From positions 1-47,975 of the forward strand of contig JANOIR010000584.1 in NCBI GenBank assembly GCA_031407765.1: DNA of 47,975 bases, written 5' to 3'. Numbering within the stretch: position 1 is the first letter of the stretch; each line of letters starts with the position of its first letter. The notes beneath the pieces were generated by a model. That model did no database searches and was not told the DNA's origin. It saw nothing but the letters and a program-made list of their open reading frames with translations. The translations under genes were made by a program, and so were the position numbers. This stretch comes from JBDSLU01 sp031407765 (GTDB taxonomy: Bacteria; Acidobacteriota; Vicinamibacteria; Vicinamibacterales; Vicinamibacteraceae). This document shows positions 16,901 through 24,360 of this stretch, in pieces.

Positions 16901-17462
16901 GATCGCCTTCGCCCGCATGATCCAGAAGCGGGCCGGCTGGCTCACGGCGCTGTTCCTCGGCGAGATGCTGACGGCCACGGCGATGGGGTTCTTCGAGACG
17001 GAGATCTCGAAGGCGGTGGTGCTCGCGCTGTTCGTCCCGCTCATCATCTCGAGCGGCGGCAACTCCGGCTCGCAGGCGTCGACCCTCGTCATTCGGGCGC
17101 TGGCGCTCGGCGAGGTCGGCCTCGCCGACTGGTGGCGGGTGATGCGGCGCGAGATCTTCGCCGGGCTGGCGCTCGGCAGCATCCTCGGCGCCATCGGCTT
17201 CCTCCGCATCACGATCTGGAGCGGCTTCTCGGATATCTACACGGAGCACTGGCTGCTCGTGGCGACGACCGTGGCGATCACCCTGCTTCTCATCGTGCTG
17301 TGGGGCACGGTGGTCGGTTCGCTCCTGCCGTTCCTGCTCCGGCGGCTCGGGTTCGACCCGGCCACGTCGTCGGCGCCCTTCGTGGCGACGCTCGTCGACG
17401 TCACCGGCCTGGTGATCTACTTCTCGATCGCGATGATCGTCCTTCGGGGGACCTTGCTCTGA
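13929..17462 (+). CDS. Three-part fusion: permease-like membrane domain + UspA-like domain + MgtE Mg2+ channel
   Basis: 1177 residues. About 15-495 is a multi-pass hydrophobic region of roughly 11-12 segments that resembles an amino-acid/APC-type permease, inferred from topology and local patterns only. About 515-700 is soluble and UspA-like, starting NILVAVRHPHALEHV. From about 705 a complete MgtE follows: superhelical N domain, paired CBS domains from about 853 (LMTPNYVAV ... LPVTDTAGMLIGIVTIDDV), the connecting helix, and five membrane helices from about 1002. The pore motif is SSGGNSGSQAS (near 1043) and the Mg-site segment LVDVTGLVIYF is intact. AGGAAG precedes ATG 13929. A fusion of this make-up is unusual; ordinary MgtE has about 450 residues. 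The frame is continuous with no sign of a merged stop. Confidence 0.9.
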   Translation: MADAQVTRRATRHEPVVLLTSALAAFLSVSRASALALAELGVGVFVVMGVVGDRAGAWTLPAIAAAMLLAVCARQLDVASWRLLIPGGLPGRVDRAFGARGHRIGAAAVLTERLLLAALASVIVGEHLASRLTAAVGLDVLGHDVTTTELAAIVGIAAIAILWLRMRLGHLLQPRRVGQAVWVAGGFLAVLIGVAIWSLWAVGSERVIGALALSWPAGPHPVADTIVVALLALGLALPAVGGGDALTRLAHEFPPPRLGVLRRTARIVMSLAAAATLVLTIGFLVLVPADARAAWTETPLAGLVRHLAAPGWVRGLLQAGLALTTVLFLVPAIQAAMVDAEQLLRRLAAAGVLPEALAMPHRRLGTLTKSLDVVAAASVLLVLTSAGRVTWLAGAYGMAIAATFVLRALAAARLQRTGVGVAGRPAPSTAGPESSHAGTAGALIAGVVMAIAAAYMLVRGEGAWVAAAALGTGIALLLSRRSRSADDATAGEAEGIDLLASSAIAVEEAHAAPGNILVAVRHPHALEHVAAALQGGADREVVVMTVRLHGVDADVTGPDDPTALPAERHLFARVITLVERYGRPVRLLVVPAATVADGLATAIVRLRSSAVYVGESATLSSGDQARLLGEAWERISKPEPLDVRLVVHHRSGRADTYYLGAHLPALTPGDLDLIHRVWREATQAIGPHVHHHDVVRAALTHMEAQLNGPDRDDALARIRDTARPAEELAAVIRARDFTRLRDMVRNRAASDVAEVLTALGLEDQVVAFRVLPRKDAAAVFEYLSHEAQEALLKAMAQEDVAALLNDMAPDDRTMFLEELPAAATRQLLTLLTPEERAVAVNLLGYPEGSIGRLMTPNYVAVREQWTVQDVLDYVRRHGRDSETLNMLYVVDDNEALIDDIRIREILLTDPDRRVAELMDRRFVALKATDDQATAVAAFRQHDRVALPVTDTAGMLIGIVTIDDVLDVAEAAATREIQRIGGSEALDEPYMKIAFARMIQKRAGWLTALFLGEMLTATAMGFFETEISKAVVLALFVPLIISSGGNSGSQASTLVIRALALGEVGLADWWRVMRREIFAGLALGSILGAIGFLRITIWSGFSDIYTEHWLLVATTVAITLLLIVLWGTVVGSLLPFLLRRLGFDPATSSAPFVATLVDVTGLVIYFSIAMIVLRGTLL

Positions 17463-17478
17463 GCCGGCGGCAGCCGGC
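17463..17478. terminator. Short hairpin between convergent fusion and VWA genes
   Basis: GCCGGC (17463-17468), loop GGCA, GCCGGC (17473-17478), in the 35-base gap between the fusion gene stop and the stop of the leftward VWA gene. It could terminate both. No T-run. Confidence 0.3.
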
Positions 17479-17497
17479 GAATCCTGAAGCAGCGGGA

Positions 17498-18499
17498 CTA
17501 GGGCGATCCGGCTCCCGGGACCGCGTCGCGCTCGCCGCGTCTGCCTGGGAAGGCTGGCCTGGCGCCGCCCGCGAAGTAACCGCTCCTGGCGCGCACGACG
17601 GCGTGCTTGTTTCGAACTCGGACCTCGAGGTCGTACCAGCCCGGCCTGGACGCCGACTCGAAGGTCAGCACGTACTGGTGCCGAAGCTGCGAGAGCAGAT
17701 CCCGAATCGCCGCGCTGACGTGTGCCGGCGCGCTCGCCATCATCAAGTCGCCGCCGGTCCAGATGCAGAGATTCGTGAGGTGCGTCGAGACGACGGCGCC
17801 AATCGAGCTGGGCACCGCGTAGTCCGTGCCCGGGTGGTCGAGCGGGGACAGCAGGGCGATCACGTAGACGGGGACGTCGATCGCGCTGGCCAGGCCAGAT
17901 ACCTGGGCCGCCGTCATCGTGCTGCTGGTGTCCATGCCGTCCGTGATCACGATCACCGCCCGGCGGGGCGAGGGGCGCTGGTCGAGCGCCTTTGCGGTAA
18001 GCGCGATCGCGTCGTAGAGCGAGGTCGTCCCCATGCCATCCAGGCGTGCCACGCCGTCCCGGATGCGCGCCGGATCCTTCGTGAACGGGACCTCGAGGCG
18101 AAGCGTCTCATCGAACGAGAACAGCCCGATCTCGTCGGTCGTTGCATCGATCCAGCTGAGTACGTGCTCGACCGCATCGCGAGAGGCGTCGAGCTGTCGG
18201 CCGACACGCATGCTGCCGCTGGTATCCATCAGGATCGCCAGGCTCACCGGGCCCTGGTCGCCGGCCTTGAAGTCGGCAATCCTTCGCGGGCGGCCGCGCT
18301 CGAGCACGACGAAGTCCTGCGGCTGCAGCCCCCGCAGCGTGCGGCCTCGGCCGTCACGCACCACGGCCGTCACCGGCACGAGGTCGATGGCAGCTCTGAA
18401 AGTCGGAACTTCTGTCGCTGGTTGAGCGGCGACAGGAGCACGGGCGGCCAGGACGACGGTCACGAGGGCGAACGCACGAAACAGATGGAGCCGCAGCAT
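17498..18499 (-). CDS. Exported VWA-domain protein (acidobacterial VWFA-related type)
   Basis: 333 residues with signal peptide (about 1-25, ending APVAAQ). The family beta segment PQDFVVLERGRPRRI is followed by a VWA domain with MIDAS DTSGS, the TSLYDA motif and ITDGMDTS. It ends RARSGYF plus a Gly/Arg/Pro-rich tail. It resembles the VWA protein at 12965-13909 in organisation and motifs, and the two flank the MgtE fusion in convergent orientation. It lies 72 bases downstream of the GH3 gene on the same strand, so it may be read from the carbohydrate operon, although its function suggests a separate unit. Intact metal-binding residues imply a working adhesion or scaffold domain. Confidence 0.9.
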   Translation of the reverse strand: MLRLHLFRAFALVTVVLAARAPVAAQPATEVPTFRAAIDLVPVTAVVRDGRGRTLRGLQPQDFVVLERGRPRRIADFKAGDQGPVSLAILMDTSGSMRVGRQLDASRDAVEHVLSWIDATTDEIGLFSFDETLRLEVPFTKDPARIRDGVARLDGMGTTSLYDAIALTAKALDQRPSPRRAVIVITDGMDTSSTMTAAQVSGLASAIDVPVYVIALLSPLDHPGTDYAVPSSIGAVVSTHLTNLCIWTGGDLMMASAPAHVSAAIRDLLSQLRHQYVLTFESASRPGWYDLEVRVRNKHAVVRARSGYFAGGARPAFPGRRGERDAVPGAGSP

Positions 18500-18571
18500 C
18501 GGCAGGGTCAGACCTCGCCAGAACTATCGGCACGGCGTGCTGCGGGCGCCAGACCTGGTCGCGCCAGACCG

Positions 18572-20785
18572 CTATTTCGCGGCCGCCACCCTCAGCGGTG
18601 CCCGCAGGCGGATGTTGTCCGAGGACGCGCCGACGCCGACGTCGAAGACGCCCGGTTCGACCGCCGAGCCGATGGTGCCGCCCTGATACCAGGCGAGCTG
18701 CGACGCCGGCAGCGTCAGGGTGATCCGCCTGGTCTCGTTCGGCTGCAGCGTGACCCGCCTGAACGCCCGCAGCGTGCGGATCGGCTGATAGGCCTTGCTG
18801 CGCGCCTGGTGCGTGTAGAGCTGCGCCACCTCGTCGCCGGCGCGGTCGCCGACGTTGGTGAGGTCGAACGAGACCTGGGCTTCGCCGCGGGCCGTGATGG
18901 TGGCCGGTGACACGGTCAGGTTCGAGAAGCGGAAGCGCGTGTAGCTGAGGCCGTGCCCGAACGGGTAGAGCGGCACGCCCTTGAAGTACTGGTAGGTGTA
19001 GCCCTTCGAGACGTCGTATTCGTTCTGCGGCGGAACGCTGTCGAGGTTCGCGTAGACAGTGTAGGGCAGCTTGCCGCCGGGGTTGTCGATCCCGAACAGC
19101 GCGCGCGCGACGGCGATGCCGCCGGCTTCGCCCGGGAACCACGCCGCGAGGATCGCCGGCAGCCGGTCGTGCGCCCAGCCGACGCCCAGCGGCCCCGCGT
19201 TGAAGAGCACGAGCGCGACCTTGGGGTTGGCCGCGAACACGGCTTCGAGCAGCGGCTGCTGGGCGCCGGGGAGGTTCAGGTCGCGGCGATCGCGGCCCTC
19301 GGCCTCGACGCGCTGGTCGGTGCCGAGACAAAGGACGACGACGTCCGACCGCTTGGCGAGGGCCACGGCGCGCGCCACCGCCTCGGCATCGGCGGGGCCG
19401 ACGACGTCCGCGCCCTTCTCGTAGTCGACCGTCACGCCAGGGCCGAGTACTTCGCGCAGCCCCTGGACGACGCCAACCTTGCGCGCCGGCGTGCCGTAGT
19501 AATTGCCGGTCGGGTAGTCCTGATCGCCGGCCGGGCCGATGACGGCGATCGCGCGCGTCGCTTCCCGCTTCAGCGGCAGGAACAGGACCGGTGGCGTGGC
19601 GGCGGCGGGGGTGCCGGTCGTGCCAGGCACAGGCGGCGGCGTGAGCGGACGATTGCTCAGGAGCGTCATCGACTTCTGCGCGACCTGCAGCGCCAGGGCG
19701 AGGTGGTCGGGCTTGCGGACCACCGTCATGGGGATCGTGTCGTATGGCGTCGACGGATCGAAGGCGCCGAGGCGGAAGCCCACGCGCAGGACGTTCGACA
19801 GCGCCTTGTCGACGTCGGCCATCGTCAGCAGGCCGCGCTGCACGGCCTTGGGAATGTTGTCCTCGAACTCCTGATCGTCGCTGTCGTTACCGGCCTTGAT
19901 CGCCGCCGCGGTTGACACGACGGGATCGTCCGAGAAGCGATGGCCAGGCTGGTTGTTCCGCTCCGACGAGAGCAGCTGCACGGCGCCCAGGTCGTCGGTG
20001 ACGAAGCCGTCGAAGCCCCATTGCGTCCGCAGCACGTCGGTCAGCAGCCAACGGTTCACCGCCGACGGCACGCCGTTGATGGCGTTGTAGGACGACATCA
20101 CCGACTGCGCCTTGCCTTCGATGAAGGCCATCTTCCAGTGCGGGAACCAGTAGTCGAACAGGTTGCGCTCGTCGACGACGGCCGACAGGTGCTGCCGGGA
20201 CGCCTCGACGTTGTTGACCGCGAAGTGCTTTACGGTGGCCGCGACCTTCAGATGGGCGATGTCCTTGCCCTGCAGGCCCTGCACGTAGGCCACGGCCATG
20301 CGGCCGGTGAGGTACGGATCCTCGCTGAACACTTCCTGGATGCGGCCCCAGCGCGGATCGCGGCTGATGTTGATGACCGGCGACCGGTAGACCAGCCCGT
20401 GCGGCGAGCGGGGCCCGTCCTTGCCGGCGTTGTAGAGCGCGCGCGCCTCGTCGGACATCGCGTTGGCGACCTGGTGCATCAGGTCCGGATCCCACGTCGC
20501 ACCCATCGCGGTCGGAATCGGGAACAGCGTCGTCGGTTCCTTCGACCACACGCCGTGCAGCGTCTGGTTCCAGCCGCCCCACTGCTTGATGCCGAGCCGC
20601 GGCAGGCCCTTGTTCAGGTGATTGAGCTGCTGCGCCTTTTCTTCCAGCGTCAGGCGCCCGATCAGGTCGCGGATCCGTGCCTCGATCGGCTTGGACGGAT
20701 CGCGAAACAACGGCGTGTCGCCCGTCTGCGCGGCGGCGGCGCTGCACACCACGACCAGCGGCAGCGCGAGAAGAACCCTCTTCAT
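18572..20785 (-). CDS. Exported glycoside hydrolase family 3 (beta-glucosidase/xylosidase type)
   Basis: 737 residues. ATG 20785 is chosen because GGGAG lies about 8 bases upstream and a clean signal peptide follows (MKRVLLALPLVVVCSAAAAQ). The N-terminal TIM barrel contains KHFAVNN and the nucleophile motif GFVTDDLGAV, with Asp264 the probable nucleophile. The second alpha/beta domain includes IAVIGPAGDQ, and a C-terminal fibronectin-III-like domain holds YPFGHGLSYT. Family members release beta-linked glucose, xylose or arabinose from chain ends. It is the last enzyme of the leftward sugar operon, 73 bases after the FAH-family gene. Substrate cannot be fixed from sequence; periplasmic action is expected. 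Confidence 0.93.
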   Translation of the reverse strand: MKRVLLALPLVVVCSAAAAQTGDTPLFRDPSKPIEARIRDLIGRLTLEEKAQQLNHLNKGLPRLGIKQWGGWNQTLHGVWSKEPTTLFPIPTAMGATWDPDLMHQVANAMSDEARALYNAGKDGPRSPHGLVYRSPVINISRDPRWGRIQEVFSEDPYLTGRMAVAYVQGLQGKDIAHLKVAATVKHFAVNNVEASRQHLSAVVDERNLFDYWFPHWKMAFIEGKAQSVMSSYNAINGVPSAVNRWLLTDVLRTQWGFDGFVTDDLGAVQLLSSERNNQPGHRFSDDPVVSTAAAIKAGNDSDDQEFEDNIPKAVQRGLLTMADVDKALSNVLRVGFRLGAFDPSTPYDTIPMTVVRKPDHLALALQVAQKSMTLLSNRPLTPPPVPGTTGTPAAATPPVLFLPLKREATRAIAVIGPAGDQDYPTGNYYGTPARKVGVVQGLREVLGPGVTVDYEKGADVVGPADAEAVARAVALAKRSDVVVLCLGTDQRVEAEGRDRRDLNLPGAQQPLLEAVFAANPKVALVLFNAGPLGVGWAHDRLPAILAAWFPGEAGGIAVARALFGIDNPGGKLPYTVYANLDSVPPQNEYDVSKGYTYQYFKGVPLYPFGHGLSYTRFRFSNLTVSPATITARGEAQVSFDLTNVGDRAGDEVAQLYTHQARSKAYQPIRTLRAFRRVTLQPNETRRITLTLPASQLAWYQGGTIGSAVEPGVFDVGVGASSDNIRLRAPLRVAAAK

Positions 20786-20858
20786 GACCTGCTCCCTTGA
20801 AGCCCGCGGAACGCGGATCCCGTCCGCCCCGCCGATGCCGACGGCAATGCGGGGTGAT

Positions 20859-21884
20859 TCACCCCAGCGGACGTACTTCGACGGGCCGATCGCCCGACGG
20901 CTCGACCCGGACCGTGTTGCGGAGCGGCCGGCCGAAGCCATCGAAGCGGATGCAGACCACGTCGCCGTCCTCGAGCGTGATGCCCTCGCCGAAGCTGAGG
21001 GAGTGGGCGCCGAAATAGTGGACGTGGACGTCGCCGGGCCGGCGGTGCGCGTCGAACTTGAAGTGGTGGTGCTCGATGTTGCGCAGGCTGTGGCTCATCT
21101 CGGCCTCGCCGCTGGCGACGGCGCGGGTCCAGATGCGCTCGCCGTGCCGTTCGATCCAGACCTCGCCCGGGACCGCCTCGAAGGCCGGGGCCAGCGCCAG
21201 CTCCGGACCGATGGCCGAGGAGCGCAGCTTCGAGCCGGCGAGATTGAGGTAGTTGCGCCGCTCGAAGCGATGATCGGAGAACTCGTTGCCGGCGACGAGG
21301 CCGACCCGGCACGGCGTGCCGTCCCGGCCGATGACGTAGACGCCGGCGATCTCAGCCTCTTCGCCGCCGCCTTCGGCGAAGCGCGGCACCACCAGCGCCT
21401 CGCCGTGGCCGCGCAGCATGGTGCCGACGCCCTTGTAGAACCACTCCGGCGCCACACCGACCGCGCCGGGCGCCGGGCGTCCACCCTCGACGCCGGCCTT
21501 GAACATCTTCAGGCTGTCGGTGAGCTCCTCCGGCTGCGTGTCCCCGGGCTGCGCCACAGGACCAGCGTGCATGGCGTGCCGATCGCGGGCGCTGCCGAAG
21601 TGCGTCAGCCCGGTGCCGGAGAGAATGCAGCGCGCCGGCTCCGACGGGTGATCGATCGGCGGGAGCAGCCGCCACGACCCGCGGCCGGCATAGACCTCGT
21701 CGTAGTCCAGGACGTGGCCGTTGGCGCGGCCGCTGGCAAGCCCGGACAGGGCGTCGCCGGTCTCGCTCGCCACCGTCGCCAGCTCGTAGATCGACGAGAC
21801 GCCGTCGAGCAGGCGTAGTGACGGCTCGTCGACGAGCGCGACCCGTCGCGTGATTCCGTCGGTCAGTTGAACGACACGTGCCAT
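20859..21884 (-). CDS. FAH-superfamily AraD1/GguC-like protein
   Basis: 341 residues from ATG 21884. The C-terminal two thirds has the fumarylacetoacetate-hydrolase fold markers: the metal-binding EEAEIAGVYVIG segment, GNEFSDH and KLRSSAIGPEL, plus the late GDVVCIRFDGFGRPLRNTV strand pair. Relatives named AraD1 or GguC occur in pentose and sugar-acid operons and act on 2-keto-3-deoxy acids, as dehydratase or hydrolase. Here it directly follows an enolase-superfamily sugar-acid dehydratase, whose product would be such a keto-deoxy acid. The exact reaction is inferred. A 37-base gap separates it from that gene on the same strand. Confidence 0.8.
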   Translation of the reverse strand: MARVVQLTDGITRRVALVDEPSLRLLDGVSSIYELATVASETGDALSGLASGRANGHVLDYDEVYAGRGSWRLLPPIDHPSEPARCILSGTGLTHFGSARDRHAMHAGPVAQPGDTQPEELTDSLKMFKAGVEGGRPAPGAVGVAPEWFYKGVGTMLRGHGEALVVPRFAEGGGEEAEIAGVYVIGRDGTPCRVGLVAGNEFSDHRFERRNYLNLAGSKLRSSAIGPELALAPAFEAVPGEVWIERHGERIWTRAVASGEAEMSHSLRNIEHHHFKFDAHRRPGDVHVHYFGAHSLSFGEGITLEDGDVVCIRFDGFGRPLRNTVRVEPSGDRPVEVRPLG

Positions 21885-21921
21885 GTGAAAGAGTCCGTAG
21901 AGCCTGATCCTACGCTCGCCG

Positions 21922-23109
21922 TCATCCCGTGACGTGGAACTGGGCGAGCTTTGCTTCGTTGATGCTGAGGCCGAGCCCCGGCGTCGCCTCGTCGAGGTCG
22001 ACGTGGCCGTCGATCGCCGTCGGCTCGCCATCGAAAATGTACCAGAACAGCTCGTTGCCGACTTCGACGTCGACGATGGGGAAGTGCTCCGCGATCGGCG
22101 AGTTCAGACTGGCCATCACGACGTGATAGTTGTGCATCTGCCCGGCGTGCGGCACCACCGGCACCTGGTAGGCCTCGGCCAGCGCCGCGATCTTGCGGGC
22201 CTGCGAGATGCCGCCGACGCGGTTGGTGTCGAACTGGATGACGTCGAGCGCGCGCGCTTCGAGCAGGTCGCGGAACTCGTGCAGCGTGAAGGCATGCTCG
22301 CCGCCGGCGATCGGCACGCGGCCGTAGGCCTTGAGGGCAGCGTAGCCCTGCATGTCGTCGGGGATCACGGGTTCTTCGAGCCACCGCAGGTCGAAGGGCT
22401 CGAGCAGCGGCAGCATGCGCTTGGCGTAGTCGAGCGACCAGCCCATGTAGGCATCGGCCATGACGTCGACGTCGGGGCCGACCGCCTCGCGCACCGTGCG
22501 GACCAGGTCGATGTTGCGGCGCATGCCTTCGGCGCCGTCGACGGGGCCCCAGCCGAAGCGCAGCTTCATGGCGCGGTAGCCGGCTGCTTTGTAGCGGCGC
22601 GCCTCCTCGGCGAGCTCCTCGAGCGGCGTGCTGTACAGGCGGCTGGCGTAGACGGGAATCCGCCGCTTGGTCCGGCCGCCGAGCAGGCGATAGACCGGCT
22701 GGCCGGCAGCCTTGCCGAGCACGTCCCACAGCGCGATGTCGACCGCGCTGATCGCCACCATGCCGAGGCCCTTGCGGCCCCACGCCATCGTCTTGCGGTA
22801 CATGTGCTGCCAGAGGAACTCGATGTCCCAGGGATCCTGGCCGACGAGCAGCGGCGTCAGGTGCCGATCGATGATCTCCTTGGTCACGTAGGGCGAGAGC
22901 GCGGCGTTGCCGATGCCGACGTGGCCGGCGTCGGTGAACACCTCGACGACCAGCCAGCCGTGGAACGTGAAGGTCGACATCGACGCCTGCGTCCCGTGGA
23001 TCAGGTCCTGCGCCAGCAGGTCCATCGGGTTGGTGCAGAAATGCGGCGTGAGGGGAACGGTCTTGCCGCGCCACTCGACGACGCGGGTGCGAATACTCGT
23101 GATCTTCAT
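21922..23109 (-). CDS. Enolase-superfamily sugar-acid dehydratase (L-rhamnonate dehydratase-like)
   Basis: 395 residues of the mandelate racemase/muconate lactonising type. The N-terminal capping domain includes TFHGWLVVEVFTDAGHVG. The barrel shows the metal ligands in order: Asp in MADAYMGWS, Glu in WLEEPVIP and Glu in AGGEHAF. The C-terminal His in VVPHAGQMHNYH, with the Asp of QFDTNRVGG, fits a His-Asp dyad. The NELFWYIF segment is typical of the branch usually annotated L-rhamnonate dehydratase, but the sequence is not close to E. coli RhmD, so the substrate is uncertain. It removes water from an aldonate to give a 2-keto-3-deoxy acid. Its start overlaps the MFS stop (ATGA). Confidence 0.88.
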   Translation of the reverse strand: MKITSIRTRVVEWRGKTVPLTPHFCTNPMDLLAQDLIHGTQASMSTFTFHGWLVVEVFTDAGHVGIGNAALSPYVTKEIIDRHLTPLLVGQDPWDIEFLWQHMYRKTMAWGRKGLGMVAISAVDIALWDVLGKAAGQPVYRLLGGRTKRRIPVYASRLYSTPLEELAEEARRYKAAGYRAMKLRFGWGPVDGAEGMRRNIDLVRTVREAVGPDVDVMADAYMGWSLDYAKRMLPLLEPFDLRWLEEPVIPDDMQGYAALKAYGRVPIAGGEHAFTLHEFRDLLEARALDVIQFDTNRVGGISQARKIAALAEAYQVPVVPHAGQMHNYHVVMASLNSPIAEHFPIVDVEVGNELFWYIFDGEPTAIDGHVDLDEATPGLGLSINEAKLAQFHVTG

Positions 23110-24359
23110 GCGGGACTCGGAGCGGGGAGCGTCACGGGCCGGACGACGGGCACGGCCAGGCAGATGACGGCGAACGCGAGGACGTGGAGCGAGCCGGCGA
23201 TGGCGAAGACCATGCCGTAGCCGAAATCGGCGTCGAGCAGATAGCCGACGATCTGCCCGAACACGACGCCGCCCATGGCGCCGCCGAAGCCGACCATGCC
23301 GGCGACGGCACCAACGGCATTGCGTGGGAAGAGGTCGGTCGGCAGGATCATGACCAGCGTCGACCACGACTGCTGGCCGAAGTAGGCCAGGCTGAAGATG
23401 GCGAGGGCCCAGCCGACCGGCGCGCTCGGGACGAACCAGACCACCGGCATCACCACGGCGCTCAGGCCGAGCGCGATCTTGCGGGCGTGATCGAGCGGCA
23501 GGCCGCGCACGAGCAGGTAGCTCGAGAGCCAGCCGCCGAGGAGGCAGCCGACGCCGGCGGCGGCGAGCGGAATCCAGGCGAACGCGCCAACCGCCTTGAT
23601 GTCGAAGCCGCGCGCGTCGTACAGATACTTCGGCAGCCAGAACAGATAGAAATACCAGGCGGCGTCGCTCAGGAATTTGGCGACGACGAGGCCCCAGACC
23701 TGGCGGAACTGCAGCAGCGCCAGCCACGGCGGCGCCGCCGCCTCGGCGCGACCGCCCGCGATCACCGGCTCGAGCAGCAGCCGCTCGCTGGCGCCGAGCT
23801 TCGGATGCCGGTCAGGCGGGTAGTACTCGTACCACCACCAGGCGGCCCAGGCGATGCCGATCACCCCGGTGATGTAGAAGACGGCGCGCCAATCGGCGCG
23901 GGTGATGATGAGCGCCAGCAGCGGCGGCGCGATGACCCCGCCGACCGCGGTGCCGGCGTTGATGATGCCCATCGCCGTCGAGCGCTCGGTCACCGGGAAC
24001 CATTCGGCGACGGCGCGGGTCGCGGCCGGGAAGCCGCCACCCTCGCCCATGCCGAGCAGGAGCCGGCTGACGACGAGCATGGTGAAGCTCGTCGCCAGGC
24101 CGTGGCTGGCGCAGGCGATCGACCAGAAGAGCATGATCACCAGCATGCCGATGCGCGTGCCGACGACGTCCATCAGCTTGCCGCCGCCGGCGTACATCAC
24201 CGCATATGGGTTGAGGAACGCCGTCTGCAACAACGAGAACTGCTCGTTCGAGATCGGGATATCGCGTTCGATCGCCTTGATCGCGACCGGCAGCGTCTGC
24301 CGATCGAGATAGCTGATGGCGATCGCCGCGCTTACCAGGATCGCGATGCGCCAGCGCAT
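23106..24359 (-). CDS. MFS transporter, anion:cation symporter type for sugar acids
   Basis: 417 residues with about 12 hydrophobic helices. The opening helix ISYLDRQTLPVA and the GMGEGGGFPAATRAVAEWFP loop are hallmarks of the ACS branch (hexuronate, galactonate and glucarate importers such as ExuT and DgoT). A charged central loop (PPDRHPKLGASERLL) separates the two six-helix halves. It probably imports the sugar acid that the next gene product dehydrates, in symport with protons. It starts 1 base after the GH39 stop and overlaps the dehydratase by ATGA, so the three are translationally linked. Confidence 0.9.
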   Translation of the reverse strand: MRWRIAILVSAAIAISYLDRQTLPVAIKAIERDIPISNEQFSLLQTAFLNPYAVMYAGGGKLMDVVGTRIGMLVIMLFWSIACASHGLATSFTMLVVSRLLLGMGEGGGFPAATRAVAEWFPVTERSTAMGIINAGTAVGGVIAPPLLALIITRADWRAVFYITGVIGIAWAAWWWYEYYPPDRHPKLGASERLLLEPVIAGGRAEAAAPPWLALLQFRQVWGLVVAKFLSDAAWYFYLFWLPKYLYDARGFDIKAVGAFAWIPLAAAGVGCLLGGWLSSYLLVRGLPLDHARKIALGLSAVVMPVVWFVPSAPVGWALAIFSLAYFGQQSWSTLVMILPTDLFPRNAVGAVAGMVGFGGAMGGVVFGQIVGYLLDADFGYGMVFAIAGSLHVLAFAVICLAVPVVRPVTLPAPSPA

Positions 24360-24360
24360 G

